NCBI GenBank assembly: GCA_022701475.1 | Contig: JAKOOI010000488.1 | Coordinates: forward strand, 1 to 9,555 | Source of the DNA: Weeksellaceae bacterium | GTDB lineage: Bacteria; Bacteroidota; Bacteroidia; Flavobacteriales; Weeksellaceae | Direction: 5' to 3' | DNA length: 9,555 bases | Shown: in pieces, positions 5,931 through 9,555 of the stretch | Numbering within the stretch: the stretch's first letter is position 1 | How the letters are laid out: every line of letters begins with the position of its first letter | The notes under the pieces: model-generated | Databases searched by the model: none | What the model saw: the letters and a program-made list of their open reading frames with translations, nothing else | What the model was told of the DNA's origin: nothing | Program-made: the position numbers and the translations under genes

Positions 5931-7301
5931 TTATTTTGCGTTTTTGTCTCCTCCGATGACCAGTAACACGGTTTTAAGAATAATGACAAGGTCCAGTACA
6001 AAGCTCCAGTTGCGTACATAAAAAGCGTCGGCCAGTATTCTCTTGTTCATTTCGAGTTCCACATCTCCTGCATCGCCGCGAAGTCCGTTCACCTGTGCCA
6101 GGCCGGTGATTCCCGGACTTACCATACTCCGGAGGCTGTATCTTCCGATCTTGGGCTTATAATAATTGTCTACCGCCAGCATATGCGGCCTTGGGCCTAC
6201 TACGGACATTTCCCCTTTCAGCACATTCAGGAACTGCGGCATTTCATCCAGGCTGGTTTTCCTCAGGAATCTGCCGATCTTCGTGATGCGCGCATCATTC
6301 GGCTGTGTTGTTTTCACCGATGAATCATCATTTACGATCATGGTCCGGAACTTAATGCATTGAAATACATCTTCATGAAATCCATATCTTTTCTGCATAA
6401 AAAAAACAGGCCCTTTTGAGGTGATTTTAATACAAAGGGCAATGAGCGGGAAGAGCCACGTACAGACGATGATCAGGACAATCACGGAGAAAACCACATC
6501 AAAAGTCCTTTTCAGCAGGAAATTCGAATAGTAATCCAGCGGATATTTTGCCTGGTTCAGTACGGGCTGTGTCTGGATATAGCCCATATCATAGAGGAAA
6601 AAGTCACTCTGGGTAATGCTCGGGATGAGAGAGATATGAACTTTGTTGGCTTCAGCCAGCCGGAAGATTTCCTTTTCCTTGCTTTCGCTGTATGAATTTT
6701 CCATCGGGATGAAAAGGGTATGGATGCCATTGGCCTTCCAGAAACCGATCAGTTCTTCAGCATTGATTTCGGGATGGGTGTAATCAAAGATTTTATATCC
6801 GTAATCCTTTCTCGTTTTCAGGATATTCTTCAGGACTTCCGTAGCATTGTTTTCACTGAGAAACATAACGTTTCTATGATTGATCCCCAGGCTCCTGAAA
6901 TATTTGATTCCGAAATAAATAAGCGACTTCGAGAGGAAAATAAAAAAGAAAAGATAGAAGGACAGCCAGTAGATATCCGAATTGAAGAATACATTCTGGC
7001 TCACTTTGCTGATCAGCAGGATTCCGAAAATGAACAGCAGGAAATGAACAAGCAGCCGCTCAAGGAACAGGGTATAGGTAAGGTTCCTCGGGATATTGTA
7101 GATTTTTGTCCTGCCGCTCAGCAGCATCCAGAACAGAAATAATAAGGCCAGGGAAAACGCATTCTGGTACCAGGTTTCCGGGTTGTACTTCAATTCCATA
7201 TTCCGGCTTACAAAAAAGAATACGAAAACGCCTGCAATAACCATAAGGTCAAGCAAAACGATAATCGATTTCAGATATCTGGAATATCGGATTCTCTGCA
7301 T
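5931..7301 (-). CDS. Polyprenyl-phosphate glycosyl-1-phosphate transferase (WcaJ/WbaP-like)
   Basis: This 456-residue membrane enzyme should start assembly of a surface glycan by moving a sugar-1-phosphate from a UDP-sugar to undecaprenyl phosphate. Four hydrophobic segments (about 12-32, 46-61, 79-99, 111-132) lead to a Rossmann-like soluble region (about 143-235), a fifth hydrophobic segment at 267-290, and the catalytic bacterial sugar transferase domain. That domain shows KFRTM at 317-321, TSLDEMPQ at 349-356, VVGPRP at 367-372 and PGITGLAQVNG at 396-406. The length is normal for the full-length (PHPT) class. The sugar cannot be predicted. No other glycan genes adjoin it; it follows queE by 39 bases on the same strand and may share its transcript. 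Confidence 0.9.
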   Translation of the reverse strand: MQRIRYSRYLKSIIVLLDLMVIAGVFVFFFVSRNMELKYNPETWYQNAFSLALLFLFWMLLSGRTKIYNIPRNLTYTLFLERLLVHFLLFIFGILLISKVSQNVFFNSDIYWLSFYLFFFIFLSKSLIYFGIKYFRSLGINHRNVMFLSENNATEVLKNILKTRKDYGYKIFDYTHPEINAEELIGFWKANGIHTLFIPMENSYSESKEKEIFRLAEANKVHISLIPSITQSDFFLYDMGYIQTQPVLNQAKYPLDYYSNFLLKRTFDVVFSVIVLIIVCTWLFPLIALCIKITSKGPVFFMQKRYGFHEDVFQCIKFRTMIVNDDSSVKTTQPNDARITKIGRFLRKTSLDEMPQFLNVLKGEMSVVGPRPHMLAVDNYYKPKIGRYSLRSMVSPGITGLAQVNGLRGDAGDVELEMNKRILADAFYVRNWSFVLDLVIILKTVLLVIGGDKNAK

Positions 7302-7327
7302 GGATCAGAATTAACGGCTACGGGTCT

Positions 7328-7341
7328 AAATTACGTAATTT
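7328..7341. repeat. Palindrome AAATTACGTAATTT
   Basis: A perfect 14-base palindrome lies between queE and the sugar transferase gene and touches the queE stop codon (7341-7343). On the - strand it contains TAATTTAG, a near match to the -7 box also seen before the permease gene. It may be a regulatory site or part of a promoter for the sugar transferase. Confidence 0.35.
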
Positions 7342-7970
7342 TACGGGATATTCAGGTATTTGTGAGTCTGAACCGAAGCTCTCCACTCAGGATGTTCCAG
7401 AATAAAGTCGGTGATCCTGGGATACATTTCATCCCTTTTGCTCCATTCGCTCTGAAGATAAAGGGTACAGTGTTCCGAAACTTTCGAAGCCTGCTCCTGG
7501 GCAAACTTAAAATCATTATTGTTGAAGACAATTACTTTCAGCTCATGGGCCTTCCGGTAAATGTCCTCTTTCGGAAGCCCCGTTTTCTTAGGGGAAAGCG
7601 TAATCCAGTCGATCTGTCCGCTCAGAGGATAGGCTCCTGAGGTTTCAATATGGATGGTGCAGCCCAATGCCTTCAGGCGGGACGTTAAAACGTCAAGATT
7701 CCACATCAGCGGCTCGCCGCCGGTAAGGACAATGGTTTTGCAGTGGCCGGCTGCCTGTTCTGCAATTTCTTCTGCATTCATCAGCGGATGTAAGGTGGGA
7801 TCCCAGCTTTCCTTTACATCGCACCAGTGGCATCCGACGTCGCATCCGCCCAGTCTGATGAAATAGGCTGCTTTGCCGGTATAGGCTCCCTCTCCCTGAA
7901 GAGTGTAAAAATGCTCCATCACCGGGAGCATTTTACCTTCTTTCAATAAAATATTTTCTTCTGTTTTCAT
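7341..7970 (-). CDS. queE: 7-carboxy-7-deazaguanine synthase (radical SAM)
   Basis: QueE converts 6-carboxy-5,6,7,8-tetrahydropterin to 7-carboxy-7-deazaguanine, the step that forms the deazapurine core for queuosine tRNA modification. In this 209-residue form the iron-sulphur cluster motif is CDVGCHWC, Cys43/Cys47/Cys50 (CX3CX2C), preceded by YTLQGEGAYTG at 22-32. GGEP at 84-87 and SPK at 126-128 are also conserved, and the C-terminus is QTHKYLNIP. In-frame ATGs exist at 8009 and 7985, both overlapping folD. The ATG at 7970 is chosen because it leaves a 7-base gap and a normal N-terminus, though 7985 (ATG-folD stop overlap) remains possible. It is probably co-transcribed with folD. No other queuosine genes are in view. 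Confidence 0.9.
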   Translation of the reverse strand: MKTEENILLKEGKMLPVMEHFYTLQGEGAYTGKAAYFIRLGGCDVGCHWCDVKESWDPTLHPLMNAEEIAEQAAGHCKTIVLTGGEPLMWNLDVLTSRLKALGCTIHIETSGAYPLSGQIDWITLSPKKTGLPKEDIYRKAHELKVIVFNNNDFKFAQEQASKVSEHCTLYLQSEWSKRDEMYPRITDFILEHPEWRASVQTHKYLNIP

Positions 7971-7977
7971 TATTGCA

Positions 7978-8862
7978 TTAGTCATTATAGACTGAAGTTT
8001 TATAGGCAATGATGGTGTTCTTCATCAGCATCGCTCTTGTCATAGGCCCAACTCCTCCCGGAACAGGGGTAATCCAGCTCGCTTTGGCCGCACAGCTGTC
8101 AAAATCTACATCTCCTGCCAGGTAATATCCCTTAGGGGAATCATTATCCACTCTGGTAATCCCCACGTCAACAATCACCGCTCCTTCCTTGATCATATCC
8201 CCTTTCAGGAAATGCGGGTCGCCCAAAGCCGTAATCACAATATCCGCTTTACGGGTATATTCTTCAATATCCTTTGTATAGGAATGCGTCAGGGTAACGG
8301 TAGAGTTCCCGGGGAAATCTTTCCTTCCCATCAGGATGCTCATCGGTCTGCCCACGATTTTACTTCTTCCGATGATGACACAGTCTTTCCCTTTGGTTTC
8401 GATATTGTATCTTTCCAGCAATGTTAAGATCCCAAACGGTGTTGCCGGCAGGAAGGTATCCATCTCCAATGCCATTCTTCCGAAGTTTTCCGGATGGAAG
8501 CCATCCACGTCTTTCCTCGGATCAATCGCATTGATGATTTTTTCCTGGTCGATCTGATCGGGCAGAGGAAGCTGAACGATAAATCCGTCTACTGCTTTCG
8601 ACTTATTCAGTTCGTCAATTTTTTCCAAAAGTTCAGATTCGGAAACCGTACTTGGGAATTTTACCAGGCTCGACTGAAATCCTACTTCCTCACAGTCTTT
8701 CACTTTGGAGTTTACATACGCCTTGCTGGCTCCGTTATTCCCCACCAGAATGGCAACCAGATGCGGGGCCCTTCTTTTTCCGGCAACAATTTTTTCAACC
8801 TCAGCCTTAATTTCCTGTTTTATTTCTTTGGATATCTTTAATCCGTCAAGAATTTCTGCCAT
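7978..8862 (-). CDS. folD: Bifunctional methylenetetrahydrofolate dehydrogenase/cyclohydrolase
   Basis: FolD interconverts 5,10-methylene-THF, 5,10-methenyl-THF and 10-formyl-THF with NADP in the cytoplasm, feeding purine and formyl-Met synthesis. The 294-residue protein shows the catalytic YVNSK (Tyr49, Lys53) within ASKAYVNSKVKDCEEVGF, VQLPLP at 96-101, DVDGFHPENFG at 118-128, the dinucleotide-binding GRSKIVGRP at 165-173 and PVPGGVGPMT at 266-275. All expected active-site blocks are present and the length is normal. It lies 33 bases downstream of the toxin gene with no terminator or clear -7 box between them, and queE starts 7 bases after its stop. Confidence 0.96.
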   Translation of the reverse strand: MAEILDGLKISKEIKQEIKAEVEKIVAGKRRAPHLVAILVGNNGASKAYVNSKVKDCEEVGFQSSLVKFPSTVSESELLEKIDELNKSKAVDGFIVQLPLPDQIDQEKIINAIDPRKDVDGFHPENFGRMALEMDTFLPATPFGILTLLERYNIETKGKDCVIIGRSKIVGRPMSILMGRKDFPGNSTVTLTHSYTKDIEEYTRKADIVITALGDPHFLKGDMIKEGAVIVDVGITRVDNDSPKGYYLAGDVDFDSCAAKASWITPVPGGVGPMTRAMLMKNTIIAYKTSVYND

Positions 8863-8895
8863 TTTTACTTTTTATTTACTTTATTTATTAGATTC

Positions 8896-9186
8896 TTAAG
8901 GATATTTTTCCGGATTCTGATGCGTGCAGAAAACAGAAATTATATAAACAATTTTTTTAGTTTCATCTATATGGAAGAGAATAATATAGGGAAACTTTTT
9001 TATTGGGAGTACTCTTACATCATCATACCGTATCTGGAAAAAGGGATTTTTCTCCAGGTTTTCATAAGCTTTCGATAATTGCTTCCGAAAGTTTGAAGCT
9101 ACTGAAGGAGAAATCGCTTTATAATAATGTACTGCTTCTAAAATATCTTCATTTGCTTCCGGATAATGGAAGATATCAAATGCCAT
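8896..9186 (-). CDS. ParE/RelE-family toxin
   Basis: This 96-residue protein has the type II toxin fold pattern of the RelE/ParE superfamily: two N-terminal helices (EANEDILEAVHYYKAISP, then SNFRKQLSKAYENLEKNP) and a C-terminal beta region with RYDDVRVLPIKKFPYIILF (53-71). It ends VFCTHQNPEKYP, a variant of the common C-terminal motif of the Bacteroidota subgroup. Basic residues Arg53, Arg58, Lys63 and Lys64 are candidate functional residues. Members either cut mRNA at the ribosome or poison gyrase; which applies here cannot be told. The start overlaps the antitoxin stop by 11 bases. Together with the antitoxin gene it is richer in A+T than its neighbours, which suggests acquisition. Confidence 0.82.
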   Translation of the reverse strand: MAFDIFHYPEANEDILEAVHYYKAISPSVASNFRKQLSKAYENLEKNPFFQIRYDDVRVLPIKKFPYIILFHIDETKKIVYIISVFCTHQNPEKYP

Positions 9187-9394
9187 GATCTTTTTTCAGT
9201 TTTTTAAAAAAATCTTTTGCAGGAGTAAATTCCGTATGATTTTTAGCCTTTCTTTCATCAATTAACCTTTTCATTTCTTCGGTCAATTCAAAATCATCCT
9301 CTTCCTTTTCAAAATGGATCTTCATTTTTTTCAAAAGATTTTCCATAAAAGTCTCTTCTTCCTTATCTTTCAGATGTATTGTTATGGTACTCAT
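9176..9394 (-). CDS. Putative antitoxin of the ParE/RelE pair
   Basis: This 72-residue, highly charged protein precedes and overlaps the toxin gene by 11 bases, the usual antitoxin-first order. It begins MSTITIHLKDKEEETFMENLLKKM, a short strand and helix reminiscent of DUF2683-type antitoxins. An acidic middle (EKEEDDFELTEEM) follows, then a basic tail (FTPAKDFFKKLKKDHGI) that could wrap around the toxin. The family placement is tentative, while the antitoxin role is inferred mainly from the neighbour. A TAATTTTG box at 9412-9419 lies upstream. If it binds DNA, the N-terminal strand would be the likely contact and the promoter its target. Confidence 0.7.
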   Translation of the reverse strand: MSTITIHLKDKEEETFMENLLKKMKIHFEKEEDDFELTEEMKRLIDERKAKNHTEFTPAKDFFKKLKKDHGI

Positions 9395-9411
9395 TTGTTT
9401 TTATTTTTAAT

Positions 9412-9419
9412 CAAAATTA
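9412..9419 (-). promoter_or_regulatory. -7 promoter box of the toxin-antitoxin operon
   Basis: On the - strand this is TAATTTTG, a full match to TAnnTTTG, 17 bases before the antitoxin ATG. No TTG occurs at the -33 distance. It lies in the 42-base gap after pgi, where I see no terminator. Confidence 0.4.
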
Positions 9420-9436
9420 ATGAAAATCCGCAGTAC

Positions 9437-9555
<119 letters not shown>

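Noticed and set aside
6720..7142. 140-codon open frame on the + strand
   Set aside because: It is antisense to the membrane region of the sugar transferase, and its charged, low-complexity product is what such antisense frames give.
7971..8009. Longer queE starting at 8009 or 7985
   Set aside because: Starting at 8009 would overlap folD by 32 bases and add residues with no family match. 7985 is possible but gives a less typical N-terminus than 7970.

Overview
The window looks like chromosomal DNA from a flavobacterium, most probably Chryseobacterium or a close relative (Bacteroidota). The basis is moderate G+C with AT-rich intergenic gaps, Bacteroidota-type -7 promoter boxes (TAnnTTTG) upstream of several genes, lipoproteins with short N-terminal signals, and the protein families present (DUF4251, OMP_b-brl-type barrel, Bacteroidota-style MlaE/MlaF). 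No IS element, CRISPR array, tRNA or rRNA was seen.

Layout. Positions 1-241 hold a probable frameshifted short secreted-peptide gene on the + strand. A bidirectional terminator separates it from a monoheme c-type cytochrome lipoprotein (-). Divergent from the cytochrome is meaB (+), which converges with and overlaps a DUF4251 lipoprotein (-). Divergent from that is an M48 metalloprotease lipoprotein (+), then a strong terminator and a small two-helix membrane protein with a charged helical tail (+). A shared terminator closes this convergent half.

From 3630 to the right edge every gene is on the - strand. In transcription order, from the right, these are: the 3' end of glucose-6-phosphate isomerase (pgi), an antitoxin/ParE-RelE toxin pair, folD, queE, an initiating sugar phosphotransferase of the WcaJ/WbaP type, and then a tight MlaE-like permease / MlaF-like ATPase / outer-membrane barrel operon with start-stop overlaps.

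Functionally the window mixes housekeeping (pgi, folD, queE, meaB) with envelope maintenance (lipid-transport ABC pair plus barrel, M48 lipoprotease, sugar transferase, several lipoproteins). The only clearly accessory element is the AT-rich toxin-antitoxin pair between pgi and folD. I see no convincing undescribed defence or mobile system. The points most worth a second look are the MlaE-MlaF-barrel coupling, the TA pair lying directly upstream of folD, the frameshifted peptide gene at the left edge, and a duplicated palindrome next to the mlaE promoter region.
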